The notes beneath the pieces are model-generated. The model had not been told where the DNA came from, made no database searches, and saw only the letters and a program-made list of their open reading frames with translations. Shown one piece after another: positions 1-12,400 of a DNA stretch of 64,000 nucleotides. The stretch comes from Pseudoscleropodium purum (taxonomy: Eukaryota; Streptophyta; Bryopsida; Hypnales; Brachytheciaceae), in NCBI GenBank assembly GCA_963969395.1, contig OZ017795.1, positions 14,570,001-14,634,000 of the forward strand. The letters run 5' to 3'. Every line of letters begins with the position of its first letter. Position 1 is the first letter of the stretch. The position numbers and the translations under genes are program-made.

Positions 1-1330
1 CTAGTAAATAAATAAGTATTTGCATCACATCCAATATTTTCATTATTGAAACCCAATATAATTAGCGAGAGAGAGGAAATAGTCTCCTTTTGCATTCTTA
101 GGTGATTAGAATTTTGGATATTGACAAGTTTCTTTTCTCATCATAAATCTATCAACAAGTGCTTGCAATATATGAAAGGCTGAACAATTGGCATAAGATG
201 TCCACCAACATTTTCAAAATCCCAATGTTCTTTTGATGTAGAATATCAACATGGATTGAAAGGTATGAATTGTAAAAGGGTGTCATTTCCCCATTAAAAC
301 CCTAGAGAGCTCTTTGTTACAAAAGTTGAGAGCAATTTTACTGCAAAAAATTAAAACTTGACAACATTTTTTAACTAACATTTCAACATTTCAACTTAAA
401 AGCATGAATCAATTAAAATAGAACAAGAAATTACAAGCACACAATGAAGTGACTATTTTTTTGATTTTGAAGTCTTGAGAACCCCGTGTAGAATATGATT
501 TCAAAGAATTCAACCATGAATAATTGTTGATTCAATTTTCTACACCACCATATTGAAAATGTTGAAACAATACCTTCAAATAATTGTTGATTCAATATTC
601 CTACACCACCATATTCGAATTATTGAAACAATACTTTTGATTCACAACATTGATTTAGTATAACTTGTGACATTGTTGAGACAACCTTAAGTGGCTACTT
701 TGTATGTCATGTTGTTTGAATAATGATGATATATTGATTTAAAGTTCTTAAGAATTTGAAATGTAACTAGAAATGCAAGAATTGTGTTCAAAGTTGAAAT
801 TTAGACTTCATTTGGACATAGTATTATAGCTTCCTTCAAAAGAAATTGAATTGGAAGAAGTGGGAGAAGCAAGCTAACATTTCTCTCTTAAAATCTGCAT
901 GAGATTTTGAAGCCTCATGTAAGAATTCTAAACAAATTCTAGAGGGGGTGGGGTGGGGTCAAGGTGGAAGGGACATTTTTTGGGACATTTTCAGACACCT
1001 CCTTTGAAATTTATTCATAACTTTTAGGTGGAGTATTGAAATATCAAACGGATTTTTGGAGATAAAAGTGTACCTGATTCCCCAACTTTTCTTGGTTTGA
1101 ATTTTTTGAAAAAATATAGTCCACCATATCTAAATGAGGTCTGAAATTTGACATTTATCACAATTCCTGCGTTTCCACTTAACCATGAGTGGAGGAGTTC
1201 TTTTTTGTCCTCATTCACATATCCCACATGGTTTGTTTCACCCACCACTACTCCACTAGTATAAAGTTCTTTCCTCGAGTTCAGTGTCTCTAAGAGATTG
1301 GTCGTAGGATTTCACTGAATTAGTGGCTCA
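1..1330. other. AT-rich intergenic DNA
   Basis: I see no gene here. The sequence is AT-rich with frequent stops in all frames. It contains one local tandem duplication, listed separately, and a G-rich patch near 940-960. Confidence 0.6.
521..641. repeat. Two-copy tandem duplication, about 60 bp unit
   Basis: Two adjacent diverged copies share the words TAATTGTTGATTCAAT, CTACACCACCATATT and TTGAAACAATAC in the same order. The first copy covers about 521-580 and the second about 581-641. It is probably a local replication duplication with no evident function. Confidence 0.7.
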
Positions 1331-1341
1331 AGAAATGAGTT

Positions 1342-1660
1342 ATGTGGCATGAGATCTACATCATTTTTGCAGTTTTCTTATTGAATATCTTGTTTACTAT
1401 TTCATTCTCTTCTACTTTGTCTGAAGAATCAATTTTAAAGCGACATGACAAGCAGGTTGTGTGGTCTTCAGAGGTCTGTGGAGCAGCCCTCAATCTGCCC
1501 GCATCCCAGCCCTTCCCCCGAAAGAGGTCCAGTGGGACATTGTCTGTAAGCGGCCCCCTTGTGATGACACCAAAGCTTTAATTAACAGCAAGTGCGAACG
1601 TACCTTTAAGGCAATTTTTGAAAGGCAAAGCGGCGGGGAAGGCTTTCATCCAAATCAGGT
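1342..1660 (+). pseudogene. Possible fragment of a small secreted protein gene, frame-broken
   Basis: An ATG at 1342 opens a frame whose first ~25 residues resemble a signal peptide: MWHEIY, then a run of hydrophobic residues ending FSST. Around 1460-1500 coding character appears to move to another frame. That frame reads through PPKEVQWDIVCKRPPCDD and KCERTFKAIFERQSGG to about 1660, followed by a possible donor at CAG|gttttc. The stretch is clearly more GC-rich than its surroundings and has several cysteines, as a secreted peptide might. I do not recognise the family. The frame change could be a real frameshift, a missed splice or chance, so I call it a probable gene fragment with low confidence. 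Confidence 0.25.
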
Positions 1661-1699
1661 TTTCACTCTTTTTGGCACATTGTTCATGAGAGTCAAAGG

Positions 1700-2619
1700 T
1701 TGGTTTTAGAAATACGTGTTTTTAGAACTTTGAAAATTTGTTGTCCAATAAATATATAAGAAGAGAATTTAAAATATTCTTTTGATTTTCAACAAGATTC
1801 AATTAGAAAATAGGCAATATAACAATAGGAACAACGTTCAATTGTTTTTCCAGACACATTTAGGTGCAGCTACTTTAATGCTATTTTAATAAGTTTGGAA
1901 TGGAAATTTTAATAAGTTTGGAATGGGAAACTTGATTGTACATTGTATTTGAATGTAGTTGGATCCACCACTATATTGCACCCTTGCAGTAATTACAAGG
2001 GCTAGTCCCATGCTAGTCCCATTCTCAAATATTCATTTTGAAATTTTTTTAATTATCATCAAATGATTAAATTTGACATAATTATTTGAATATGGAAACA
2101 ACATTGAAAACATTGACGTAATTAGTGTTTGGACATCAATGGAAGTTCCAACCTATGATTGTCATCAAATGACATGCCTGGTGTCTTATGGGAACTAAGT
2201 ATTAAAAATAAGAATTAGGATTTATGAAAAAATGGAGAACCCCATTACTAAAGTTGGAACCTAATGTAGTGTGGTTGTAAAAAAGGCCGTTCATTTTTTG
2301 TGACATTTTTCCAAAACTATAGTTTCTACATTCAATACTATGGGTACTATAAGTACTAAAAAATAGAACAATCTCAACTCTTGATAAAAAAAAAATTGAC
2401 AGCTAGAAGTACCATTTTGAGTACTATGAGTACTTGTTAGTACTGAAATAGTGTTACTTGATAAAAATAAAAACCCAGATGATCACATAAAATAGATACA
2501 ATGAGGTATAAATTGATAATAAATAAAAAATCAATAACAAAAAGAATCTAAAAATTGGCAATTTGTGTGGACTTGATGGTAATCAAATTTCATCAAAAAA
2601 TGAAGCAAAAACCATCTTC
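1700..2619. other. AT-rich intergenic DNA without recognised features
   Basis: I see no gene, no convincing reading frame and no strong repeat here, only short repeated words such as GTACTA near 2335-2440. Confidence 0.5.
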
Positions 2620-3720
2620 ACTATTCAAAAGTGCGCACACAAAGGCCCCTTGTTTGCATGCATGTAGACAACATAAAATAATGTTTTTCAAATTTTTTTT
2701 TTGTAAACACATGCGTCTCTAGTGTGTAAATATCCGAATAAAATTTAATCCCTAAAGTTCCATGACTTTGTTTTCCTTGAAACCGCTCAAAAACTACCAT
2801 TTTCAGTTCAAGTACCAAATTTTTGGAAATTTTTTTTGACACATATAACCGTAGGATCTTGTAGAACACTGATTTGAAAAGATGTTGAAAAAATTTTAGA
2901 ACTTTCCACCGTGTGGATTGCAAGATTCTAGCATTTGAATCGACAAAAATCTTTTTTTTAACCTTGTGAAAAATCGGGTAGCTATATTTTACAAGCTAAC
3001 TTTTCTATGAAAAAATGTTCAAAATGGTGGTTCTCTTTTGTATTTTTTTTTCTAAACAAGTTATTTACATGCTTGAAAATTTTCAAGTCATTTGAAATTG
3101 TACAACATATAGGAAAAAATAGTAAGTAGAAAGAGATAGAAAATGATTTAAATACTAAATTGTTAAGAGTTTAATTATGGAATTTAAAAATGTCAATTCC
3201 AATGGTTGTAATATTTTTATAAACAATTTATATTTTATGAATTTACTTTATTTTTTAAATATTAAAAATTGAATGAAATAAACAACTTCAAAGTTTATTT
3301 TAGAGTACAAAATCTATAATTGCCCGTAAACTAAAATTCTTCATAATTTTTGACCCATTGATTGAAATGTAATGATTCAAATCTTTTTACACATATATAA
3401 ATATAGAAAATCAATTTCAAATTTTTATTTTTGAAAAAAGTGAAATTTTCAGATTTGCCCAGACTGCTTGAATTGAGAAACAAACAACATATTGGGCCAT
3501 AACTATTAACTTCTATTTCCAAATTGTCATGAAATTTGTTGCATATGAAAGATATTCCTTGTCCACACCTTCTATTAAAATTTCAAGTCACAATGACTTG
3601 CCCAAAAATTCTATACAACCAAAAATTGCAATCCCATCCTTTAGGGGTTAAGCTCTACATCATTAATCAAAGATACTCCACAGTACTTAAAACCCCTAAA
3701 TTGCAAAGTGAAGTTTGATT
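2620..3720 (-). repeat. Dispersed repeat, copy A (inverted partner near 56.36-57.35 kb)
   Basis: Read on the minus strand, this stretch matches 56.36-57.35 kb in the same order over about 1 kb. Shared landmarks, with small differences, include ATCTTTCATATGCAACAAAT, TTTCATGACA, GGGCA-ATCTGAAAA, TATATATG, TTTGAATCATT, TACAAGATCCTA and AACTTTAGGG. The copies are clearly diverged and carry many indels. No intact reading frame or terminal repeats are visible, so the class is unknown. It is most likely the body of an old transposable element. Confidence 0.75.
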
Positions 3721-4076
3721 GTAATTATATAGTTGCTTCTCTGATCTTTTCTTTCTAGAGTTTGTTTAATCATTCTTTCTCATGTCGACATATACACATC
3801 CTTGACTTCTCTAATAATTGTGGTGCTTGTTTGCAAATCTTTTTGTGGGTTTCACTCATCAATCATTGCAATGGCAAAGAAGAGTAAATATGTTGGGTCT
3901 CAAATGGAGTCATTACCTACTTGTAGGAAGAAGTGGAAACACTATGGCAACAAGGAAGCTCCATTCAAAGCTATTGCACATCTACCATAAGCTCAACCTA
4001 GTGTACAAGTTGTAGAAGAGGATAAGTTTGTTTTCTCTTATTTAGAGATTGAAAACTTATTGCCCATTGTTAAGAG
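3721..4076. other. Intergenic DNA without recognised features
   Basis: Two overlapping short open frames occur near 3800-4015 but have no recognisable domain, start context or splice support. I see nothing else. Confidence 0.5.
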
Positions 4077-4271
4077 CAGTAAAAGAAATTTGTGTTTTAG
4101 GTGATGAATTTTAAGTGACATCCATTGTAACAACTCATGTTTTATGTCAACAATAATGTCCGCCATAACATTGAAATGTTACAATGGACATTATTGTTGA
4201 CATAAAAGCATGAGTTGTTACATTGGATGTCACCTAAAATCCATTACCTAAAACACAGGTTTCTTATAGTG
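4077..4271. mobile_element. Fold-back MITE, copy 1 (degenerate CACTA-type ends)
   Basis: The element is almost entirely an inverted repeat. The left arm (TTGTGTTTTAGGTGA, AACAACTCATG, TGTCAACAATAATGTC) is mirrored by the right arm (GACATTATTGTTGACAT, CATGAGTTGTTACA, TCACCTAAAA). The right end reads TTTCTTATAGTG. The left end, CAGTAAAAGAAA, is a degenerate form of CACTATAAGAAAC seen in copy 2. No matching target-site duplication is preserved. It is a non-autonomous element of about 195 bp. Confidence 0.8.
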
Positions 4272-4969
4272 TTGTGATAACAACAAACATCTTGGAGAAT
4301 TAACCTTGTAAAATCATTCAAGTGCTAGGCTGGCGCTAAAATCTAGACTTTAACCCATATTTTGAATTAGCCCAGTAAAATCAATCAAATGCTAGGTAGA
4401 GTTAAAACTTACCGATTTAATATAACATGATACTACTGGCATAGAAATTTTAGTTTAAATGGCTCAATATTTCATACATCAATTAGATTACTTTGAGTGT
4501 GTATACATTATAATTGCTTGAGTAGGGAACTACTTAACTAACTATTGTAAGAGATAAAATCAAATTAAGTGTAATACATTGTAGGTGGCCTATCTATCAA
4601 GCAAGAAGGTTGGTAGAGCAATGATCATTTCTACAATTTGATAAAAGGGAAAGGAATTGTCATTAGAACCCACTTGAGACTACTTGGCCTAGATTGATTC
4701 AATCAAGTTTGGTAATGCCTTCCTCTAGAATAACTTAGACAGTTAGACTAGCCACTATAGGTTGTATAACAATAAATTTTGTTGTTGTGATGAGGCTAGG
4801 CCAAATTAAGCTACACTTGAATTGGGCCTCCTCCATTTTTTTCTTATTTGCATGTTATAGAACTATATCTTCCTCATCCATTCTAAATCCATCCCCTTCC
4901 ATGCTGCACAAGTGGGAATTGTAGAAATATCTACTGCAATATACCCTAGGAGCAATAATTACGGTGTTG

Positions 4970-5167
4970 CACTATAAGAAACTTGTGTTTTAGGTGACAA
5001 ATTTTAGGTAACATTCAATGTGACAATTCATGTTTTTTTGTCAACAATAATATCCATCATAACATTGAAATGTTATGGTAGACATTATTGTTGATATAAA
5101 AATATGAGTTGTTACATTGAATGTCACTTAAAATCCATCACTTAAAACAGAAGTTTCTTTTATAGTG
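4970..5167. mobile_element. Fold-back MITE, copy 2 (CACTATAAGAAAC ends)
   Basis: This is the second copy of the 4.08-4.27 kb element, about 198 bp long. The terminal inverted repeats are CACTATAAGAAAC on the left and GTTTCTTTTATAGTG on the right. The arms fold back over nearly the full length around a TTGAAATG centre. The CACTA start suggests mobilisation by a CACTA-type transposase, which is an inference. Flanking trinucleotides (ttg and ggg) do not match, so the target duplication is lost or absent. Confidence 0.8.
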
Positions 5168-7650
5168 GGGGCATACTTGATGTTCCAAGCGGCCTTGGAA
5201 GATTGGAGGACGATGGAGAAGAATATGACTAGAGTAGAAGAAGAATCAAAGGGTCTACTTGAAAAGTGAGATTTTCATCATTGTCTTCAACTTCCCCATT
5301 TACTAGGAGTACTACTTGCTATTGTATTGTAGTTAAGAACTTTCCATCCATTCAAAAATACTTGGTGTAGGAAAATCTCATTGTTGATTCTACTCTTGAT
5401 GTTTGGGTTGATTATCATGATTGTGTATTGGGGTGGTGAGCAAGTTTGTGGGGCTTTGAGTGTTGGAGTGTTTGATGTGATATAACAGAATTTCATTTTT
5501 TCATGGACATGTTGATTGTGAACATGTATGTCAAGTATGTGGACAGATACAACAGAGATGAGAATTCCAAGAGGTCAATGATACATCTACAATTCCTTAT
5601 AGAATCATGTGAACATCTTTTATGTGGATGACCAAGAAGAATCATCCAAGAATCAAGTAGAGGATATTGTTACCCTTGGAGTAGCGGAGACTTTATGTGG
5701 TTTACTCAAATTGTGTTATTTATTGTCCCAATTGTGCACATACAAGGTTTGTATTGAAAACAACACAATGTTCTTGTATGTAGAGAGGAATAACATGTCA
5801 CTCTCCAAAATCATTTAATTTTGCACTTGTTTCATGATAAGTGAGAGAGTAGTAGTAGATGATCATTTTAAAAAACAAATTTCTAGTGCAAATTGCATTG
5901 TCTATACTTCAATTTCTTTTGAATACCATGAAGTTGTATATTTCATTCAAAGGCTCAAGGAACACACTCGTTGACCAAAATTTTGTGAAGAAATGATGAA
6001 GACTAAGAAAAAAGAAATAATCTATGAATTGAAAGCTCAAAAACTTTCAAAAAATACAAATTTTAAGGTCTTTACACATTATTTTTTTACTATAACTTCA
6101 TAATCACAAAATTTGCATTTAGAAATGCACATGTGAGTGTTGTATAATTCTAGTATGCGTTGCATGAGATGTCAAGTCTACTAAGGTTAGAAGGTAGTAA
6201 CTTGTACAATAGACAGGGTTAGGGTTGGGAGAGAATGCCAACAGACTTACTTGTATCAAAATTGCAATAGACTTCCACTGAATTCTCCCATGAAAGTACC
6301 AATAGAAAGGAAAAATAATTAATATAGGAAGACCCGTCATGTTCAGGTGATGTTTAATTGTAAACTTTTCAACCTTTCAAATGCTATCAATGATATGGTG
6401 TCTGTGTGAGATGCCGCACTTTTATGGTCTCCACAGATTGTTTTTGCTTTCTTTGCTCTGCTGCCATTTGAGATATGGGACAACCTGTTAATTTTTTTTT
6501 TTTTTTTTTTTTTTTCATAAATATGAGGGAGTAAATCATTTTGCTTTGAAGAGGGTATCATGATAGTTATAATTTCCATCTGTGAGTAGTATTGTCCTGT
6601 TGTTTCTCGTGATCTTGTTTTTGTATAGCTTCAACATTCGCTGCTGTACCTGCATATTTGAGATTCTATTTTCTCGGAATGTCTGTAGAGATGAAGATAT
6701 TGGCAGTTCCAACATTCTATAGCTCATAGAAACCTTCACTCTCAAAAGCACGACCCATTTCATCATTCAATTCCTATTTGAACTCTCTCCAGCATCATCT
6801 CAAAAATCCAAGTTTGTTCCTGTTCAAATGCTCTAAGTTAAACTTAGCTGAGGGATGTTACAGTGCAGCCACAGCTGTTGAAATGGATCGTTGTAATAAG
6901 ATCCAAAAATACTCTAATAATCAAATATGACAGAATAATTCCATAAGCACGCTGCTGCTGCTGCTGCTATGTAATAATGTGATCAACAACTGAAAACCCT
7001 GCTCATGAATCTTCGGAACAATTTCATTTGCCTGGCTTCAAGAGGGAAGCCGTCAGACATGTCATTTCAAGGTTGGTTGCATCTCCATCCATTTCAAGGC
7101 TCATTTGAAAACAAACAAATTTGGATTAAAAGGCACATTTCGCTAACCTTGGCTCAATCTCTTCATGGACTGTCACCACAATCATCTCTTTCACATTGTA
7201 ATCAGAGACCATTGTGTTCTTGAGATTCACGATACAACAGACAGATTTCAATTTCTCTAAATCGCAGCGAGAATGATCCCATTATAACAATGATAAACTT
7301 AATTAAATCCCTAAATTTTCATTGATACTCTTAGTGGACAGACTTACGTGCATGAATCCCATCTCACAGAGTGAAATTGTGGAACAGTTATTGTCATTTT
7401 TTTTTGAATTGGTGCAATTCTGGGCACCCAAAATTGTTGACATGCATGAACACCAAGCTCTACAAACTAGGATGAACTCAACAAAATTGACATTAGTTGG
7501 TTCTGTAAATGTGAACCTCCCGTCACTGGCTACGAAATTTCTGTCAATTCTTTACATGGGATAAGCAATATTGCTTCAATCACTGCCTGGTTGCTGTGGT
7601 TTGCAGGATCATTGTCCAGACTCTTAATATTGTGACAGACCGAGATTGAT
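5168..7650. other. Intergenic DNA with simple repeats only
   Basis: I see no supported gene. The stretch holds a pure T run of about 27 bases near 6491-6517 and a short CTG array near 6951-6969. Several open frames of 60-80 codons occur but have no recognisable domain or splice signals. Confidence 0.5.
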
Positions 7651-7655
7651 GAGTG

Positions 7656-7944
7656 ATGCCAGTTCCAGAGCCTGCAGGTGCGTTTTGGGGTTGTGTTGTG
7701 ATAGCCGGAGCGGTGGTGTTGGGAGCTTTTGCAATGGCTCACCAAAAGTGGGAAGATGGGGCATCACATGATGACCACAATGGCGCAACAGGGCGACCGC
7801 TTCACCAACACTTGTGAGATGATGACCAACACATCCGAGTGCCTGGCGACGGCTTTGGCTCACCACAGCGACCGGCTGGCCACAATGGGAGAAAGAATTG
7901 CTTCGGTGGCCGAGATTATTGACGTCAACTTCAAACAATGCTAA
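7656..7944 (+). pseudogene. Candidate small membrane protein with helical tail, split over two frames
   Basis: This is a GC-rich coding-like island in AT-rich DNA. From ATG 7656 one frame gives a 53-codon product: MPVPEPAG, a strongly hydrophobic segment (FWGCVVIAGAVVLGAFAM) and a short tail, stopping at 7815-7817. The +1 frame then runs open from before 7731 to TAA 7942-7944. It encodes an amphipathic, Met/Thr/Ala-rich helix with an internal repeat (GDRFTNTCEMM and SDRLATMGERI) ending near EIIDVNFKQC. Together they look like one protein, a single membrane span followed by a coiled-coil-like region, broken by a one-base shift or an unrecognised intron. I do not recognise the family and assign no function. 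Confidence 0.35.
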
Positions 7945-9459
7945 ATAGCATATTTAATTTATTGTTTCGACATTGTTGGCGAGTCCCTTTTTTTTTACCA
8001 ACAAGTGAACCCTAAAAACTTGAAATTCTGGAGGTGCCTCTTTGTGAAACAATTAATTTATGGGGTCCATGTTAGCTGGTCCATTCCATGTATGGTTGCA
8101 TTCGCATCAAAGAAGGGGATATCTTTACCTTGAAGCATATGGAATAACTCCCTTGAGGATTGAGATTGGAGAAATATAGTGGGACTGGTTATTTTGACCT
8201 CTAGATCTTGATGGAGTTAATTTGTCCCTCTCAAAGTAAAAAAAATTCACCCTTTAATGCAAAATAATGTAACCTAAAAGCCTATTTATATGAGAGTACT
8301 CATCCTTGCTTCAACTTCAAGTGGTTGTAGTTCAAATAAAACAAAATATGCCTTTGGATGCCAATGTAGGTCAAGTAGAAATTGTGTAAGTACTTTAATT
8401 TTGAATGAAAGGCCAAAATACAAGTGTAAATTCAAAGAAAAATCTCAAATAATAATTACTTGCATTGAATGGACAAGATTATAATGGCAAGCTAGTTTGG
8501 AAGATTGGAAGGAAGGACTTGCCAATCCAAAGATTTAGGAAGAAAATTTAGATAGGAAAATAAACCTCTATATCTAAAATTTGGGTTCACTTTTGTAATG
8601 TGGACCACCTACTTGGAACTAAAGGCTAGGTTGGGTACCCTCATGCCAAGATATTTACACCTAAAAGTATCCAAATGAGTATGTGAATATGGTCCCTATC
8701 TATTAATTACTAAATTGCATGAATGCTAACTAACTTGCAAACTCAATCTTATTGATAGAAATCCAACTCATCTTGGCATGAATTTTTAGGATAGTATGAC
8801 CTAAGTCATGGAATTATAATTTCTAAAATTACTGAATTTTCTTGGGAGTTCTGCATTGCATCAGTTGTAAGTCAAGAGTTATTTGAGTCACAAATATGTA
8901 GCAGGATAGTTGTGGATGGCAGGGTGGTTGACAGTACTTCTGAACTCATACAGGTGAGCAAGACGAAGTACCATGTTGCAAATCATTCTCAAACATACTG
9001 ATTGAAACCAAACCAAATCCAGTTTAATATGAACAGAATGATGGGTACCCTCATAGAAAAACTTCAAAATGTTATGATTGTCCTAAACCTCAATTAGATG
9101 CACAAGTAGTATTTACCCTGAGACTACACATATGAATCAGTACGAAAAGATCTGAAATTGCAACAACTTAATTTCAAGCTCTTAGTTTCAGAGGATAACG
9201 TTAACCTCATAATTTCTGGTACATACAAACGAATCAACGAAAATAGTTGGTCCTATTACGGGTTAGCAAAGAATCACATCTACGTACCTAACGACAGCAG
9301 AAATACGTCTGGTGCAATAGATAATATATACTTGTTCTCTAATAATTGTTAGCTACTGTATGTAGCAATAAAGATTAGCCTTACATGGATAAAAAACGCG
9401 AGGTTTTCAACTCTCCAACTGAGTCTAACATTGTAGTGAGCTGAAAGAGGTATTGAAGC
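7945..9459. other. Intergenic DNA downstream of the glucosidase I gene
   Basis: I see no gene. The part nearest 9459 probably includes the 3' UTR of the minus-strand gene ending at 9460. Open frames near 8290 and 9158 have no recognisable features. Confidence 0.5.
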
Positions 9460-12400
9460 TCAGTAGGAATCACCCATGATAAGAAGTATTAGTGACGTCC
9501 ATCCTGTAAACGGATGTGATCCTTTTCCTTTTCCTTCGTTTGCGTTGTCATACTGCTCCCAGAGGTATCCGCTCTCATGGTATCGTTTCACCACATTTCT
9601 AGACAAGCACCACACAGAAATAATAGGATATCAGTTCAGCAAAATAGCGGACAGAGGATTCTGTCATGAACACACTCACAGATGATGCTTTAGTACACTC
9701 CAGAATGGCTGCTAGAAAGGTGTAGAATCGAGAAAACGAAAGATATTCATGCAAGAGGATGTCCTCTCAGTAGTGCAAAAGAGTGAATGCTGAACAAAAC
9801 CTCTTGAGGCAGACCTTCATCGACAAATACGAAGTAATAAAGGGAATGCAAGAATGTCAACCAGAAAAGTAAGCAAGTAATATGCACCTGATCAGATGAG
9901 CACGAAGCTGAGAATACATGTCGTTGCATCTGCTACTATGTTGACCTTCAACTGCAGTACGTTGCAACAGCACAATACAAAATATTGAAACGATTCATAA
10001 TGATCTAAAAGCTCCAGTTCATGCATCGGTGGCTCTACTTGACTTAAGAAGAAACGGTTATTCCACAACTTACAATTCCTAGATGTTACTGTTAATCCCT
10101 ACCTTAAGTACCCAATTTATAAATAGACAGTCTACTCTAGAAGCTAATAATCCATTATAGTAACTCTCAAACCATATTTCAATCATTAAAGAATGTAGGG
10201 TGTAATATCTTCATACATTTTAACTTGTTACCTTCCCTGACTCTTCCTAAATGATATATTTTAACTCCTACAAACATGACAGTGGCATTTTTGGCCAATT
10301 GCGCACTTAGGGGTTAAGAAGGTAGTCGCTATTGGGGACACCCAAAGAATTATTGTGCCTCAATAGTTCTTTTTCTCTATGAATTTGGCATTGCCTCAAG
10401 ATTTTCATGCCCCAAAGTTTTTCTTTCCTGATTTTGATCCTACAAGATCTGGAAAAATCAAGCTGGGAGAATCTAACAAAAGCTTTCTATAATTCGTGAA
10501 AGTTCGACGATGAAATTGCAAGGCTTAAGCTTGCAGATCTAACCTTTCGAACAGCGGTTCAGGGCCGAGAGAACGAGATAGTTGATGTTCATCCAGACAG
10601 GTCCTCGCCAATATGGAGCATCGTGCTCTGTGTTGTACTTCATGTAGAGGGAGCTACATTTTAAAAAAGAAGAATTAGAATAGGAGAAATAAAACATGAT
10701 AGTGAACTTGAAACATCCAGAAGTCTCAAAGGTGAAAAATAAATAAATATTAATACACGAATTACAGTCACTGGGAATAGGCTGCGTGAGTAAATTGGCG
10801 AGTATCAACACACAGTGAGCTACCCTCTGCAGCAGATGAGGTGAATCACAACTCTAAAGCAATTGACAGTTAGTCAGGATATTAAGCAATACCTTGTTGT
10901 GGCAAGAGACCGCAATCCAAAAGTTGTCCACAAATTAGACTCGTTCTGTAGATGCTCTAGCTGGGTTTCCAATACTGGCGAGTTCTGCATAAACACTGAG
11001 ATCATCAGTGCAGAGAATTAATCATCACAGAGAAAAACTTTTGAAAACTCGGGTATAAGGTGCTGCATATTTCAAGAAGAAATATTAAGGTAGAGGATAC
11101 TAAAACCGTTAGGGAATTGATTCCGGCCCCTATACTGACCCGTATCACCAACAACAACTCATCCATTCATACACTTGATTGACCTTCAATCAGCAAGCAT
11201 GACTAGGCTAAATATCTATGGCCATATTTATCTTTAGATATAAATGGGGTTGACTACAGTCCCTTCAATAGTAATCTACAACCTCACACATTGAAATTGC
11301 ATAAAAAATTCATACATAGTGATAAGAAATTTGATCTCAACGGGTTTGGCTCTTGAACCTCAAATCTCTCCACAGCTCTAGCGTGATCTCCCACAAATCA
11401 ATCCTACATATTTGTTAAAATGCTTAAAGTAAGAATATCCAATACTTTGCATCGAGATGACTTACCAGAGGCAGTAAGTTCATAAGAAAGGGGAAGAGGC
11501 TGTTATAACCATAGTGTGGAACCCAACCCAGCTCCGGAGATTTCAAAACCACCCTTTCCAATTCCGATTGCAAATGACCCGTCCGAGGGTCCGCAAAAAA
11601 CTGTCGCTGAAGCTTCACCTGCAACCACGTCCATTGAGCATTTCTCAAATCTTGGAATCTTCTACTCCATGTTCAGTAAAGTCTTTTGACATACCATAAC
11701 AGCGTACTGAATTGGCTAAACTTGCAAAAGGCAAGAATTCAAATTCAAATTGCGAAGCAGCCCTAGATAAAGTTCTGCGAGCCAACCTCAAGCGAAACAT
11801 ACATGCGATTACTCGTAAGCATTTAATAAAAAAACTTCCGAAGAACAAGGAAATACAACATGCCTCTTCGGTGTGGAGTCCATAATCAAGGTAACGCCCG
11901 CTTTCTGCATCATAGTGAAGCTGCATAATTCCCAAATACGATTCCATTACTAGACAATAAATTTAATTCACAAAGACCTGGTAGACCCACCACACAGCAG
12001 ATGATTTTTCAACGAAGAAATAGTTGATTTACAATGTGCAAGAGATGAGCAAAGTTGGATGAACTGAATTTCTTGCCTTGTTTAGGAGCTCCAAGTCTGT
12101 TAGCTGAGCTGCGGTTGTTATGTAGACCTGCAAGACCAAATCGAATGTAGAGCAATTAATCCTGAAACGAAAAAAATTACTAACACGATCATAAATCAAC
12201 AATTTTAAAAGGTTAACCCCGAAGTACCAAGGATAGAGTTCACTGTGGAAGCTAACATCAATTATAGTAATTTGAAAAACATACTTCTATTGCTAAAAAT
12301 TTAAAGTGTGATTTCTTCTTTGTATTGGAGCATTTTTCTTACGCTCCTTGAAGTTTCCTAAATGGTATATTTCCACTTCAAGACCATAGGTAAGGAAGCC

